Shown here: one piece after another, positions 18,408 through 28,235 of the stretch
How the letters are laid out: every line of letters starts with the position of its first letter
Position numbering within the stretch: the first letter of the stretch is position 1
Assembly: GCA_003209565.1 (NCBI GenBank)
Contig: QCQK01000006.1
Coordinates: 1 to 63,684, forward strand
Length of the DNA: 63,684 bases
Reading direction: 5' to 3'
Source: Prochlorococcus sp. AG-449-J16
GTDB lineage: Bacteria > Cyanobacteriota > Cyanobacteriia > PCC-6307 > Cyanobiaceae
Made by a program: the position numbers and the translations under genes
The notes under the pieces: generated by a model
Database searches by the model: none
What the model saw: the letters and a program-made list of their open reading frames with translations, nothing else
Told to the model about the DNA's origin: nothing

Positions 18408-19541
18408 GTGAAAATTGCATTGTTTACTGAAACTTTTTTACCTAAAGTTGACGGCATAGTCACAAGACTGACTAAAACAATTGAATTTTTAATAAAAAAT
18501 GGTGATGAAGTTATAATTTTTTGTCCAGAGGGGTGTCCAGAATCATATATGGGAGCAACTGTAGTGGGAGTTGCTGCAATGCCATTACCCTTATACCCAG
18601 AATTGAAGCTTGGTTTACCAGGTCCTGCGGTCTCAGATAAGTTAGAAAAATTTAACCCAGATTTGATACATGTTGTTAACCCAGCTGTACTTGGCTTAGG
18701 TGGAATATGGTTGGCGAAAACTAATAATATTCCTTTAATTGCTAGCTACCATACTCATCTTCCGAAATATCTGGAACATTACGGTATGGGTATGCTAGAG
18801 CCACTTTTGTGGGAATTACTTAAAGCAGCTCACAATCAAGCCTTGTTAAATTTGTGTACTTCTACCGCTATGGTCAATGAATTAAAAGATAAAGGTATTC
18901 AAAGGACTGCTCTTTGGCAAAGAGGAGTAGATACTTACAGTTTTAGACCAGATTTAAGAAGTGAGAAAATGAGAGAAAAATTATTTGGAAAATATAAAGG
19001 TGCTAATTATTTATTGATTTATGTAGGAAGATTATCAGCAGAAAAACAAATTGAGAGAATTAAACCAGTCTTAGAAAGTATCCCTAATGCTTGTCTAGCA
19101 CTTGTAGGTGACGGACCGTATAGAAACCAGCTTGAAAAAATCTTTGAAAATACTAAGACTAATTTTATAGGATATTTATCTGGTGATGAACTTGCTAGCG
19201 CCTATGCCTCTGGAGATATTTTTTTATTTCCCTCTAGTACAGAAACACTTGGTTTAGTTTTACTCGAAGCAATGGCCGCAGGATGTCCAGTTATTGGAGC
19301 CAACAAAGGGGGGATTCCAGATATAATTAATGATGGGATTAATGGTTGTTTATATGATCCAGATGGAAAAGATAATGGGGTACAAAGTTTGATTGAAGCA
19401 ACAAAAAAAATTCTAGAGAATGAAGATAAAAGAGAACTTATGAGAAAAGAGGCACGAAGCGAAGCAGAAAAATGGGATTGGAATCAAGCAACGTTACAAC
19501 TGCAAAATTATTATTCAGATACGCTCAAAGAAATAGATTAA
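18408..19541 (+). CDS. sqdX: SQDG synthase glycosyltransferase (GT4)
   Basis: SqdX transfers sulfoquinovose from the UDP donor to diacylglycerol, completing sulfolipid synthesis on the thylakoid or plasma membrane. The 377-residue GT-B protein shows the N-terminal TETFLPKVDGIVTRL, an SYHTHLPKY segment and the C-terminal donor-binding E-x7-E motif in SSTETLGLVLLEAMAAG. It starts with GTG, like sqdB just upstream, and the pair forms the complete two-gene pathway. Confidence 0.95.
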   Translation: MKIALFTETFLPKVDGIVTRLTKTIEFLIKNGDEVIIFCPEGCPESYMGATVVGVAAMPLPLYPELKLGLPGPAVSDKLEKFNPDLIHVVNPAVLGLGGIWLAKTNNIPLIASYHTHLPKYLEHYGMGMLEPLLWELLKAAHNQALLNLCTSTAMVNELKDKGIQRTALWQRGVDTYSFRPDLRSEKMREKLFGKYKGANYLLIYVGRLSAEKQIERIKPVLESIPNACLALVGDGPYRNQLEKIFENTKTNFIGYLSGDELASAYASGDIFLFPSSTETLGLVLLEAMAAGCPVIGANKGGIPDIINDGINGCLYDPDGKDNGVQSLIEATKKILENEDKRELMRKEARSEAEKWDWNQATLQLQNYYSDTLKEID

Positions 19542-19557
19542 ATTTGATCTAAAATTA

Positions 19558-19806
19558 TTATGCTACGTGTGGAGGCGTAGGATTACTATATGAACTTAAA
19601 GGAAGTATTAGAGTAGCAATATTTTGATTCTTTTCAGGCCTTTTTTTCTTTGAGAATTTTTTACCAAAAGGTACTCTTATAACATTAGTCCCCTCAATGG
19701 AACAAATATTTGAGTTATCTCCAAAAAAATTATTTACAAAATTTGGTAAGTTGACGTTTTTAACTGGCAGTTGCTTAACATTACCAGATTTAAAATCTTT
19801 GGTCAT
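19558..19806 (-). CDS. Small hypothetical protein, 82 residues
   Basis: I do not recognise this protein. It begins MTKDFKSGNVKQLPVKNVNLP and is soluble, with a basic centre (VPFGKKFSKKKRPEK) and a hydrophobic final third (NIATLILPLSSY). It has no membrane segment and no cysteine motif. It lies between convergent sqdX (16 bases away) and gcvP on its own strand. The long open frame and ATG start make it a plausible real gene, but the coding call rests on length and position only. Confidence 0.55.
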   Translation of the reverse strand: MTKDFKSGNVKQLPVKNVNLPNFVNNFFGDNSNICSIEGTNVIRVPFGKKFSKKKRPEKNQNIATLILPLSSYSNPTPPHVA

Positions 19807-19920
19807 AGCTTCAAATACCCCAAAAAATTTGATGCTCGAATATTTTAATAAAAAAATTTAAAAAAATTCTATAAGAAAATATTAAATTTTTATTCACATT
19901 GATAATAACTAAGTAAATAC

Positions 19921-19938
19921 AGGGACGCTAGTCCTTTA
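19921..19938 (-). terminator. Possible gcvP terminator hairpin
   Basis: On the minus strand AAGGAC and GTCCCT can pair (one G-T wobble) around TAGC, starting at the gcvP stop codon. It is the only GC-containing stem in this gap, but the following GTATTTACTT is a poor T-tract. Confidence 0.3.
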
Positions 19939-22845
19939 AGCACATTTTTTTTCTTCTAGAGTCTCATCTTGATTTACATTGCAAGAACAAATTAAATTGC
20001 GATCTCCATATGCATTATTGATCCTAGAAACTGAAGACCAAAACTTAATAGTTGTTGGAGTTTTATAAGGGAAAGAAGCCTTTTCTTTTGAATAAGGATA
20101 TTGCCAATTATCATCAATTAACTCTTTCAGCGTATGGGGAGCATTGCTTATTACATTATTATTTTTTAATTCATGATTATTTTCTATTTCACTGATTTCT
20201 TCTCCAATCAATAGCATAGCGTCACAAAATCTATCTACTTCTGCCAAACTTTCACTTTCAGTAGGCTCTATCATTATGGTTTCTGGAACAGGCCAACTAA
20301 TAGTTGGGGCATGAAAACTATAATCAATTAATCGTTTAGCTAAATCATTGACACTCAATCCAGTTTTGGATTTTAAATCTCTAAAATCTAAAATACATTC
20401 ATGTGCGACAAAATTATTTTTTCCTTTATAGAGAATCTTGAATTTATGTTTTAAGGAATGCGCAATATAATTTGCAGATAAAATTGCGTGCGAAGTTGCT
20501 TTCCTTAACCCACTAAGACCTGCCATTTTTATATACATCCAACTTATTGGAAGAATACTTGCACTCCCATGCTTGGCAGAAGATACGAAATTAAAACTAT
20601 TAGATAAATTATTATCCATTAAAGAATGAGTAGGAAGGTATGGGCTTAAAGTTTCTGATGCAGCAACTGGACCTACTCCTGGACCACCACCTCCATGTGG
20701 AATGCAGAATGTTTTATGTAAATTCAAATGACAAACATCAACGCCATAGTTTCCAGGTTTGCATAATCCAACCTGAGCGTTCAAATTTGCTCCATCTAAA
20801 TAGACAAATCCTCCCACAGAATGAATTAAATCACATATCTTTCTGATTTGTAATTCAAAAACTCCATGAGTAGAGGGATAAGTCAACATAAGAGCCCCTA
20901 TTTGGTTATCAAATTTGTTGACCTTGATTGACAAATCTTGATAATCAATATTTCCTTCGTCATCACATTCAACAGTTAACACGTCAAAACCTGCCATAAC
21001 TGCACTAGCAGGATTTGTTCCATGAGCACTTTTTGGAATTAAACATTTTTTTCTTAACAGTTCACCTTTTGATTCAAAATAAGAATTAATTGCCAATAAA
21101 CCTGCAAACTCTCCTTGAGAGCCTGCATTTGGTTGAAAAGAAACTGATTTTAAACCAACAATCTCACTTATCCATTTTTCTAGGTCAGATATAATTTTTG
21201 AATAGCCTTTAGTTTGATCTGGTGGGGAAAAAGGATGCACAGAAGATAAATTAGCCCAAGAGACTGGATTTAACTCTGCTGCAGAATTTAACTTCATGGT
21301 ACAGCTTCCCAATGGCATCATCCCATCTACCAAAGAAAAATCTTTTTCTGCAAGTCGGAATATATATCTCATTAATTCAGTTTCACTTTGGTAATTTGTG
21401 AATATATCCTGCTGCATCCATGGACTGGATCTCAAAGCTAAACTTTCAAGATGAAATTCTTTATCAAATTTTATATTCTCTAAATCTTCTTCTCTTTCTA
21501 TAAGGTTTGCTATGAAAGTCAAAATATCTTTTATTTCTTTTTCATTACTAAGCTCATCCAAAGAGATCCCAAAGCCAGTTGAATTTTCAATAGTTGATCC
21601 CAACGGCAAGATTCTTAAGTTGTAGCCATTTTTTAAAGCTTCATTATGGATCCTCTGGGAGTGCTCAGAATAAACATCAACACTATCAAATCTAATCCCA
21701 TCAGGAATATCAAAACCTAAAGCAGCTAAACTTGATTCTAAATTTATTCTCAACTCAACTAATCTCTTAGCAATTTGCGTTAATCCAGAGGGCCCATGAT
21801 AAATAGCATAAAAAGAAGAAATTATGGCTAATAAAGATTGAGCAGTACAAATATTACTGGTGGCCTTTTCCCTTCTAATATGTTGCTCTCTTGTTTGCAA
21901 TGCTAGTCTTAGAGACTTTTCTCCATTTTTAGAGAGAGTTTGACCAACAATTCTTCCGGGTATCAGCCTTTTATATTTTTCGCTACAAGCAAAATATGCT
22001 GCATGAGGGCCACCAAAACCCATTGGTACACCAAATCTTTGCATACTACCAACTGCCACATCAACACCAAATTCAGAAATAGGTTTTATCAAAACTTGTG
22101 CTAGTGGATCAATACATGCCGTAACAATAATTTCTGATCTATGTGCCTGGGATATTAAGAATGTGGGGTCATATAATTGTCCATTTTTACCAGGTAATTG
22201 CAACAACATTCCAAAAACATCATCATGATTAGGAAGGTTGTTTTGAGTAAAACGTTTTAAGGATATTCCCAAAGGTTTTGCTCTGGTTTGTAGAACATTA
22301 AAAGTATGATCAAAAACATTTGACTCCACTAAGTACACTTTTGAACATTTATTTTTTCTTGAGGAAAAACTCATGGCCATGGCTTCTGCTGCAGCAGTAC
22401 CCTCATCTAACAAAGATGCGTTGGCGACAGGGAATCCTGTTAGTTCACAAACAATAGTCTGAAAATTAAATAGAGCTTCTAATCTTCCTTGTGCAATTTC
22501 TGCTTGATATGGAGTATAAGACGTGTACCACCTTGGGTTTTCAAGAACATGTCTTTGGATTACTTTAGGCATATGATTGTCATAATAACCAAGGCCTATA
22601 AGTGATCTCATTTTAGTATTTTTATTCGCAATCTCTTCTAATTCGTTTAAAGCCTCAATTTCTGAACAACCTTGGGGCAATATTTCTGAAGATTTATCTT
22701 TAAGTTGAATATCTTCTGGAATAACTTGATTTATAAATTGATCAATATTATTAAAACCAAGCTTGTTCAGCATAATTATTTCATCATTGTCTCCTAACCC
22801 AAGATGCCTATCTATAAACAATTCAGATCCAAATTTAGATGTCAT
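19936..22845 (-). CDS. gcvP: Glycine dehydrogenase (decarboxylating), P-protein
   Basis: GcvP decarboxylates glycine with PLP and passes the aminomethyl group to lipoyl-GcvH; in cyanobacteria this is one of the routes that consume photorespiratory glycine. At 969 residues it is the fused homodimeric type. It has FIDRHLGLGDNDE near the N-terminus, TSYTPYQAEIAQGRLEALFN, and the PLP-binding Lys711 in NLHKTFCIPHGGGGPG. It is 45 bases downstream of gcvH on the same strand. The third dedicated subunit, gcvT, is unlinked at 40714. Confidence 0.98.
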   Translation of the reverse strand: MTSKFGSELFIDRHLGLGDNDEIIMLNKLGFNNIDQFINQVIPEDIQLKDKSSEILPQGCSEIEALNELEEIANKNTKMRSLIGLGYYDNHMPKVIQRHVLENPRWYTSYTPYQAEIAQGRLEALFNFQTIVCELTGFPVANASLLDEGTAAAEAMAMSFSSRKNKCSKVYLVESNVFDHTFNVLQTRAKPLGISLKRFTQNNLPNHDDVFGMLLQLPGKNGQLYDPTFLISQAHRSEIIVTACIDPLAQVLIKPISEFGVDVAVGSMQRFGVPMGFGGPHAAYFACSEKYKRLIPGRIVGQTLSKNGEKSLRLALQTREQHIRREKATSNICTAQSLLAIISSFYAIYHGPSGLTQIAKRLVELRINLESSLAALGFDIPDGIRFDSVDVYSEHSQRIHNEALKNGYNLRILPLGSTIENSTGFGISLDELSNEKEIKDILTFIANLIEREEDLENIKFDKEFHLESLALRSSPWMQQDIFTNYQSETELMRYIFRLAEKDFSLVDGMMPLGSCTMKLNSAAELNPVSWANLSSVHPFSPPDQTKGYSKIISDLEKWISEIVGLKSVSFQPNAGSQGEFAGLLAINSYFESKGELLRKKCLIPKSAHGTNPASAVMAGFDVLTVECDDEGNIDYQDLSIKVNKFDNQIGALMLTYPSTHGVFELQIRKICDLIHSVGGFVYLDGANLNAQVGLCKPGNYGVDVCHLNLHKTFCIPHGGGGPGVGPVAASETLSPYLPTHSLMDNNLSNSFNFVSSAKHGSASILPISWMYIKMAGLSGLRKATSHAILSANYIAHSLKHKFKILYKGKNNFVAHECILDFRDLKSKTGLSVNDLAKRLIDYSFHAPTISWPVPETIMIEPTESESLAEVDRFCDAMLLIGEEISEIENNHELKNNNVISNAPHTLKELIDDNWQYPYSKEKASFPYKTPTTIKFWSSVSRINNAYGDRNLICSCNVNQDETLEEKKCA

Positions 22846-22890
22846 ATTAAAATATTTTTCTTTAAAATAGCTCTTTTTAAAAAGTTTGCC

Positions 22891-23280
22891 TTATTTTGGT
22901 ACAACCTTTGATTGATATTCCTCAGAGGTCATCAAATCAGCAATTGATGCTTTTGATTCTGGCTTCAAAATGACTAACCAACCGTCTCCAATCGGATCAT
23001 TCTGTAAAAGTTCAGGGTTCTCAATAACGCTTTCATTTACAGATACTATTTCCCCTGAAAAAGGCAGATAAACTTCCTCAACGGCCTTTACTGATTCTAT
23101 TGTTCCAAAAGTCTCGCCTTTTTCTAGAGTCACACCTTGATCAGCTAATTCAACAAAAACAATATCTCCTAACTGATCTATGGCGAATTCACTAACTCCA
23201 ATTTTTAATAATCCATTTTCTTCCAAGACATATTCATGAGTATCAGCATAGTTGAGGTTGTCTGGAAACTTGTAAGACAT
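22891..23280 (-). CDS. gcvH: Glycine cleavage system H protein
   Basis: GcvH is the lipoyl carrier that shuttles the aminomethyl intermediate among P, T and L proteins. The 129-residue sequence has THEYVLEENG, LGDIVFVELADQG and the lipoylated Lys65 in ESVKAVEEVYLP, then NDPIGDGWLVIL. Length and motif spacing are normal. It follows the PLP-enzyme gene by two bases and precedes gcvP, so all three are very likely on one transcript. Confidence 0.98.
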   Translation of the reverse strand: MSYKFPDNLNYADTHEYVLEENGLLKIGVSEFAIDQLGDIVFVELADQGVTLEKGETFGTIESVKAVEEVYLPFSGEIVSVNESVIENPELLQNDPIGDGWLVILKPESKASIADLMTSEEYQSKVVPK

Positions 23281-23282
23281 GA

Positions 23283-24575
23283 TTAAGTAGTTAAAGGAAG
23301 TAGAGAATCCTTTGAAATTAATTTTTCCTCTAATAGTTCAGATAATAATCGAATTAATGCAATTTTGATGTGAGCTATGTGAGAACCACCTTGAACAAAA
23401 ATATTGTAAGGATCTCTTAGAGGGGCATCAGCAGAAAATTCACTTGTACTACCTTCAATAAAGGTTCCTCCTGCCATTAATAATTTTGAATCATATCCAT
23501 CCATTGATGATGGAACAACATTCAGAAAAGAATCTACTGGTGAAGAATTTTGAAAAGATTGACAAACTTTTTGTACCAAATCAGGATTATTCAATCTTAC
23601 TGACTGAATAAGATCAGATCTATAAGTTGCTGGCTCTGGTAAAACCTTGAATCCCAAATTTTTAAAGACTGCTGCAACCATATCAGCACCTTTTAGTGAT
23701 TCGTGAACAATTTGTGGTGCTAAAAACAAACCTTGCAAAATTAATCTTCCTAGTCCAAAATTTATTCCTGCAGAAGAACCAATGCCTGGTGAGGTTAATC
23801 TAGAACATGCCATCTCAACTAACTCTGCATCTCCTGCAACGTACCCACCAGTAGGTACTATTGTTCCTCCCAAATTTTTTATCAATGATCCAGCAATTAT
23901 ATTTGCCCCTTTAGAAATTGGTTCACTATCTTCAACAAGCTCCCCGTAACAGTTATCAACAAAACATATACAGTTAGGATCAAGAGAATGAATAAGAGTA
24001 CAAATTTTCTCTATCTGATGATTCGTAAGAGACTTTCTCCAACTATATCCACAACTTTTTTGTATAAATACTAGTTTGCATGAATTTTCTTTAAAAAAAT
24101 GAACAATTTTTTCTTCAAAAGAATCTAAATTATCGCAGATATTTAGTTGCTTATATTCAATGTCAAAATCTTTAAGTGATCCTTTTCCTCTTCCCCTTAT
24201 CCCTATGACTTCTTCTAACGTGTCATATGGTTGTCCTGTAAGAGATAACATTACATCTCCAGGTCGAAGAATTCCAAATAAGACAGAACTTATTGCATGT
24301 GTTCCACTCACAAATTGCATCCTCACAGCAGCCTTTTCAGCAAGAAACAAACTTGCAAAAACCGCATCAATTTTTTCTCTAGATATATCATCATGACCAC
24401 TACCAGAAGATTGATTGAAATGACTAGTAGAAACTTTTTCTTCCTTAAAAATTCTCAAAATATTTTCTAATTTCTGGAAAACCTGATTGGACCTTTCTTG
24501 AAAAACTTTACTTAAACTCTCTTCGACAGAAAGAACAGCATTTTCAGCCAGTTTTAAGTTATTATCAAGAGTCAT
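23283..24575 (-). CDS. PLP enzyme, methionine gamma-lyase-like family
   Basis: This 430-residue PLP-dependent protein belongs to the family annotated as methionine gamma-lyase or, formerly, aluminium-resistance protein. Its true substrate in cyanobacteria is not established. Visible features are ERSNQVFQKLENIL, SGSGHDDISREKIDAVFA, SGTHAISSVLFGILRPGD, and the likely PLP Lys233 in GSLIKNLGG followed by TGGYVAG. It is two bases upstream of gcvH and 18 bases downstream of the HTH-containing protein. This placement suggests amino-acid or one-carbon metabolism tied to glycine cleavage, but that is inference. Confidence 0.85.
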   Translation of the reverse strand: MTLDNNLKLAENAVLSVEESLSKVFQERSNQVFQKLENILRIFKEEKVSTSHFNQSSGSGHDDISREKIDAVFASLFLAEKAAVRMQFVSGTHAISSVLFGILRPGDVMLSLTGQPYDTLEEVIGIRGRGKGSLKDFDIEYKQLNICDNLDSFEEKIVHFFKENSCKLVFIQKSCGYSWRKSLTNHQIEKICTLIHSLDPNCICFVDNCYGELVEDSEPISKGANIIAGSLIKNLGGTIVPTGGYVAGDAELVEMACSRLTSPGIGSSAGINFGLGRLILQGLFLAPQIVHESLKGADMVAAVFKNLGFKVLPEPATYRSDLIQSVRLNNPDLVQKVCQSFQNSSPVDSFLNVVPSSMDGYDSKLLMAGGTFIEGSTSEFSADAPLRDPYNIFVQGGSHIAHIKIALIRLLSELLEEKLISKDSLLPLTT

Positions 24576-24593
24576 TTATTATGAAAATTCATG

Positions 24594-25292
24594 TTATTTT
24601 TGAGAAGCTAAATTTCTTAATTCTACGAGGAAAGCATTAGGTCCCCTGCCCTGAAAATAAGAAAGTTTTTTTGAAGCCTCATATAAATCAAGAAGTTCTC
24701 CATCTAATTCTTCTGCCGTATAGTCTCTAATTCCTGCAATTACCTCAGCAAAACGTTCTCTACGGGCAGATTTATTAACAGCATAGGCTTCCATTACCTG
24801 CATTTTACATGATCTCCAAGCCTTATTCTGACAAAAATGAACTGAAAGAGCATCACTTAAAGCAGAAGCTTCTTCATCTTCTATGTACCAGTCAAAAGAT
24901 GAAGGAAGAGGTTTTAATCCTGAAAATATCTCGAATAACTCCCCGGCCGACAATGGATTTCCAGAATCATTTTTTAGGGGTAATGCAGACTCTTCCAAAG
25001 ATTTCCATAACTCTGGGTAATCACCTTCAAAACGATCCCTGATTTTTTCAATACCTTGATCAAGAATCGTATTAACTTGAGCTAAAGCGAGAAAAACTTC
25101 AGGACCTGGCGAAGATAACTTCCCATTCCTAAGATTAGAAATTTGCGAATTATGAACTTTACCTAAATCAAGAACTTCTGAAAGTAATGGCAATACTCTG
25201 TGAGACCAACCATTTCTTTCATGCCAGAGGTGTATCAAATGAGCCATAGCCCTTCGACCTCTAGATAATTTATCGCGATATCCTAGACTCAC
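24594..25292 (-). CDS. Cyanobacterial protein with HTH-like segment
   Basis: I do not recognise a named family for this 232-residue soluble protein. Residues about 36-72 (LLSEVLDLGKVHNSQISNLR followed by GKLSSPGPEVFLALAQVN) resemble an XRE/lambda-repressor helix-turn-helix, with the recognition-helix pattern NSQISNLRNG. The remainder is acidic and helical. It begins with GTG at 25292 and reads into the PLP-enzyme, gcvH and gcvP genes, with the desaturase divergent 75 bases away. A regulator of this cluster is possible but unproven. Confidence 0.7.
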   Translation of the reverse strand: MSLGYRDKLSRGRRAMAHLIHLWHERNGWSHRVLPLLSEVLDLGKVHNSQISNLRNGKLSSPGPEVFLALAQVNTILDQGIEKIRDRFEGDYPELWKSLEESALPLKNDSGNPLSAGELFEIFSGLKPLPSSFDWYIEDEEASALSDALSVHFCQNKAWRSCKMQVMEAYAVNKSARRERFAEVIAGIRDYTAEELDGELLDLYEASKKLSYFQGRGPNAFLVELRNLASQK

Positions 25293-25367
25293 AGATAATT
25301 AAACTTATCAATAGTATAGTATGATAATATTACATATCGGTAATTTTGAAAATAGTATTTCAATATC

Positions 25368-26306
25368 ATGAATTCAGTAATTTTCCAAGAAACAGCAAAA
25401 TTAAAAAAACCTGTTCCAGCTGAAAAAGTTATAGAACTCTCAGAAAAATTACTGGAACCTTCCAGCCATTCAAAAAGATATCCTCCAAGACTACATAAAA
25501 CGTGGGGAACAATAGTTTTTATGGTTGCAATACATATCCTTTCACTTGTAGCTTTACAACCAAAATTTTGGAGTCTCCCTGCAATCACTTCATTATTATT
25601 TTTTTACTGGGTAACTGCTTGTTTAGGAGTCACCCTTGGATATCACAGATTGTTATCACACAGATCGTTCATTGTACCAATATGGTTAGAAAGATTTTTT
25701 GCTACCTGTGGAGCCATAAGTTGCCAGCATGGACCGATAGATTGGGTAGGTTTACATAGGCATCACCACTCTTTTTCAGATACTGAAGTAGATCATCACA
25801 ATAGTAAAAAGGGGTTTTGGTGGAGTCATATGGGTTGGATGTTTAAAGACGTAGAAGCACTAAAAGCTGTTCCAAAACTAAGTGCAGATTTAATCAAGGA
25901 TCCGTACTATAGATTTTTAAATAAATATTTTTTATTCTTACAAATTCCTATTGGTCTTTCATTGTACGCAATAGGTCAAAAATTAGGAGTGGGAGGATGG
26001 GCTCTAGTCCTTTGGGGAATTCCATTGAGGCTTGTGGTTGTTTATCATGTAACATGGCTAGTCAACTCCGCGACGCATTGTTGGGGTAAAGCACCATTTG
26101 AAAGTGGTGATTCATCTAAAAACAATGCATGGGTTGCTGCATTAACTTTTGGAGAAGGTTGGCATAATAATCATCATGCATTTCCCAATTCGGCAAAACA
26201 AGGATTATTTAAGGGTCAGATAGACATAACATGGGAACATATTAAGATTCTTGCGAAATTTGGTTTTGCAAAAAAAGTAAAGTTACCCTCTAGGTCTTAT
26301 TATTAA
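25368..26306 (+). CDS. Acyl-lipid/acyl-CoA delta-9-type fatty acid desaturase
   Basis: This di-iron membrane enzyme introduces a double bond into saturated acyl chains, probably at C9, to keep thylakoid lipids fluid. All three histidine boxes are visible in the 312-residue protein: HRLLSH (93-98), HRHHH (130-134) and HNNHH (266-270). Hydrophobic segments lie at about 48-65, 70-90 and 185-230. This matches the DesC/DesC-like family; the position specificity is inferred from the family. The start is the ATG at 25368; the divergent gap contains several TATA-like motifs. Confidence 0.92.
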   Translation: MNSVIFQETAKLKKPVPAEKVIELSEKLLEPSSHSKRYPPRLHKTWGTIVFMVAIHILSLVALQPKFWSLPAITSLLFFYWVTACLGVTLGYHRLLSHRSFIVPIWLERFFATCGAISCQHGPIDWVGLHRHHHSFSDTEVDHHNSKKGFWWSHMGWMFKDVEALKAVPKLSADLIKDPYYRFLNKYFLFLQIPIGLSLYAIGQKLGVGGWALVLWGIPLRLVVVYHVTWLVNSATHCWGKAPFESGDSSKNNAWVAALTFGEGWHNNHHAFPNSAKQGLFKGQIDITWEHIKILAKFGFAKKVKLPSRSYY

Positions 26307-26326
26307 TTATATTGTTTAATATTTTC

Positions 26327-26782
26327 ATGGCTAAAAGAGTACAAGTCGCATTAACTGAATCAATCGCATCACTAGGCAAAGAAGGAGATCTAGTTGATGT
26401 AGCTCCAGGATACGCAAGAAATTTTCTATTACCTTATGGCAAGGCAATGAATGTAACACCAGCAGTCCTTAAACAAATTGAGAAGAAGAAAGAAAAAGAA
26501 AAAATCGCTGCTGACAAATTAAAGCAAGAAGCTTTAGATTTCCAGACTGCATTATCTACAATAGGTAGATTCACTATCAAAAAACAAGTTGGAGAAGATG
26601 GTGTCCTTTTTGGAACGGTTACCAATGGTGATGTTGCCGAAGCGATAGAAGCGGCAACTAAAAAAGAAATTGATAGAAGAAACATTACTGTTCCTGATGT
26701 TCATAATTTAGGTTCCTTTACTGCAAAAATAAAATTACATCCAGAAATAAATGCAGAAGTAAATATTGAAGTAACAAGTTAA
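26327..26782 (+). CDS. rplI: 50S ribosomal protein L9
   Basis: L9 binds 23S rRNA domain V near the L1 stalk and bridges neighbouring ribosomes. The protein starts [11 protein letters not shown] at the ATG at 26327; a TTG 15 bases upstream is open but adds five residues not seen in the family. The N-terminal core [24 protein letters not shown], the long connecting helix ([16 protein letters not shown]) and the C-terminal domain ([13 protein letters not shown]) are all present over 151 residues. dnaB follows after 58 bases. Confidence 0.98.
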   Translation: MAKRVQVALTESIASLGKEGDLVDVAPGYARNFLLPYGKAMNVTPAVLKQIEKKKEKEKIAADKLKQEALDFQTALSTIGRFTIKKQVGEDGVLFGTVTNGDVAEAIEAATKKEIDRRNITVPDVHNLGSFTAKIKLHPEINAEVNIEVTS

Positions 26783-26840
26783 TCAATTTGTTGCATTATT
26801 TTGAAAAGTAGCCAGAGTATATATCTAAGCAATTAAAGAT

Positions 26841-28223
26841 ATGGTTTCCGTACCTTTTCCAAATAATGGGCCAAATAAAAATTTTAAAAAGGATTTTAAT
26901 AGTGAAAATGCTGGATTAGTTCCTCCTCAAAACGTTCAAGCAGAGGAAGCTGTTCTTGGTGGCATACTTCTTGATCCAGACGCGATCGGAAGAATTGCAG
27001 ACTTAATTAAACCTGAAGCTTTTTATATAAATGCCCATCAAGAGATTTACAGAACAGCATTAATGTTGCATACCCAGGGCAAACCAACTGATTTAACATC
27101 AATGAGTGCTTGGTTAGCAGATAATGGATCACTGGAAAAAATTGGAGGAAACAGCAAACTGGTAGAACTCGTTGAAAATGTTTCCTCTACAGCTTCCATA
27201 GAACAAGTTGCTAATTTAATTAACGACAAATTCATGAGAAGGCAACTTATTAGATCTGGAAATGAAGTGGTTCAACTAGGTTTCGATCAAACTCAAGATA
27301 CTAATGAAGTTCTAGATAAAGCAGAGCAAAAAATATTTGAAATCAGTCAAGAAAAACCTTCAAAAGGTCTGACTCAAGCAGCTGAAATCCTTACAAGTAC
27401 TTTCAATGAAATAGAGTCAAGATCATTAGGTACTTCAGTAGCTGGAATTCCTGTTAATTTCTACGATCTTGATGCGATGACTCAAGGTTTTCAAAGAAGT
27501 GATTTAATAATTGTTGCTGGAAGACCTTCAATGGGGAAAACCTCAATAGTTCTTAATCTGGCTAAAAATGTTGCACAATCTCAAGATTTACCTGTATGTG
27601 TATTTAGCCTTGAAATGAGTAAAGAACAGTTGACATATAGACTACTCTCTATGGAAGTGGAAATCGAAAGTGGCAGGCTAAGAACAGGAAGATTACAGCA
27701 AGATGAATGGCCATTACTCGGAGAGGGTATCAATTCATTAGGTCAATTACCAATATTTATAGATGACAAGCCTAACTTAAGTGTTCTAGAGATGAGATCT
27801 TTGTGCAGAAGATTAATAGCTGAACAAAAAAAAGAACTTGGATTAATTGTGATTGATTATCTGCAGTTGATGGAAGGATCAACCCCTGATAATAGAGTGC
27901 AAGAACTTTCACGAATTACAAGAGGTCTTAAAAGCATGGCCAGAGAATTAAAAGTACCAGTGGTAGCTTTATCTCAGCTTAGCAGAGGTGTTGAGTCTAG
28001 AACAAATAAAAGACCAATGTTAAGCGATTTAAGAGAATCAGGATCTATTGAACAAGACGCAGATTTAGTATTAATGATTTACAGAGATGAATACTATAAT
28101 CCGGAAACTGAAGATAGAGGAATTACAGAAATCATTGTCACTAAACATAGAAATGGACCCGTAGGAACTGTTAAATTATTATTTGAACCTCAATTTACAA
28201 GATTTAGGAATTTAGCTAATTAA
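26841..28223 (+). CDS. dnaB: Replicative DNA helicase DnaB
   Basis: DnaB is the hexameric 5'-3' helicase at the replication fork. The 460-residue protein has the N-terminal domain (PPQNVQAEEAVLGGILLDPDAI), Walker A GRPSMGKT at 227-234, FSLEMSKEQL, the Walker B LIVIDYLQLM and the DLRESGSIEQDAD motif. No intein interrupts the Walker A or other conserved motifs, in contrast to several other cyanobacterial DnaB proteins. It is 12 bases upstream of mnmG. Confidence 0.97.
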   Translation: MVSVPFPNNGPNKNFKKDFNSENAGLVPPQNVQAEEAVLGGILLDPDAIGRIADLIKPEAFYINAHQEIYRTALMLHTQGKPTDLTSMSAWLADNGSLEKIGGNSKLVELVENVSSTASIEQVANLINDKFMRRQLIRSGNEVVQLGFDQTQDTNEVLDKAEQKIFEISQEKPSKGLTQAAEILTSTFNEIESRSLGTSVAGIPVNFYDLDAMTQGFQRSDLIIVAGRPSMGKTSIVLNLAKNVAQSQDLPVCVFSLEMSKEQLTYRLLSMEVEIESGRLRTGRLQQDEWPLLGEGINSLGQLPIFIDDKPNLSVLEMRSLCRRLIAEQKKELGLIVIDYLQLMEGSTPDNRVQELSRITRGLKSMARELKVPVVALSQLSRGVESRTNKRPMLSDLRESGSIEQDADLVLMIYRDEYYNPETEDRGITEIIVTKHRNGPVGTVKLLFEPQFTRFRNLAN

Positions 28224-28235
28224 ATCTCTCCTAAA

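Noticed and set aside
25289..25588. 99-codon minus-strand frame overlapping the desaturase start
   Set aside because: It covers the desaturase coding region and the divergent promoter; the desaturase has clear His boxes.
26312..26326. Upstream TTG extension of ribosomal L9
   Set aside because: The family begins at MAKRVQVAL, encoded from ATG 26327.
26841..28223. Intein in dnaB
   Set aside because: All helicase motifs are contiguous and the length is normal at 460 residues.
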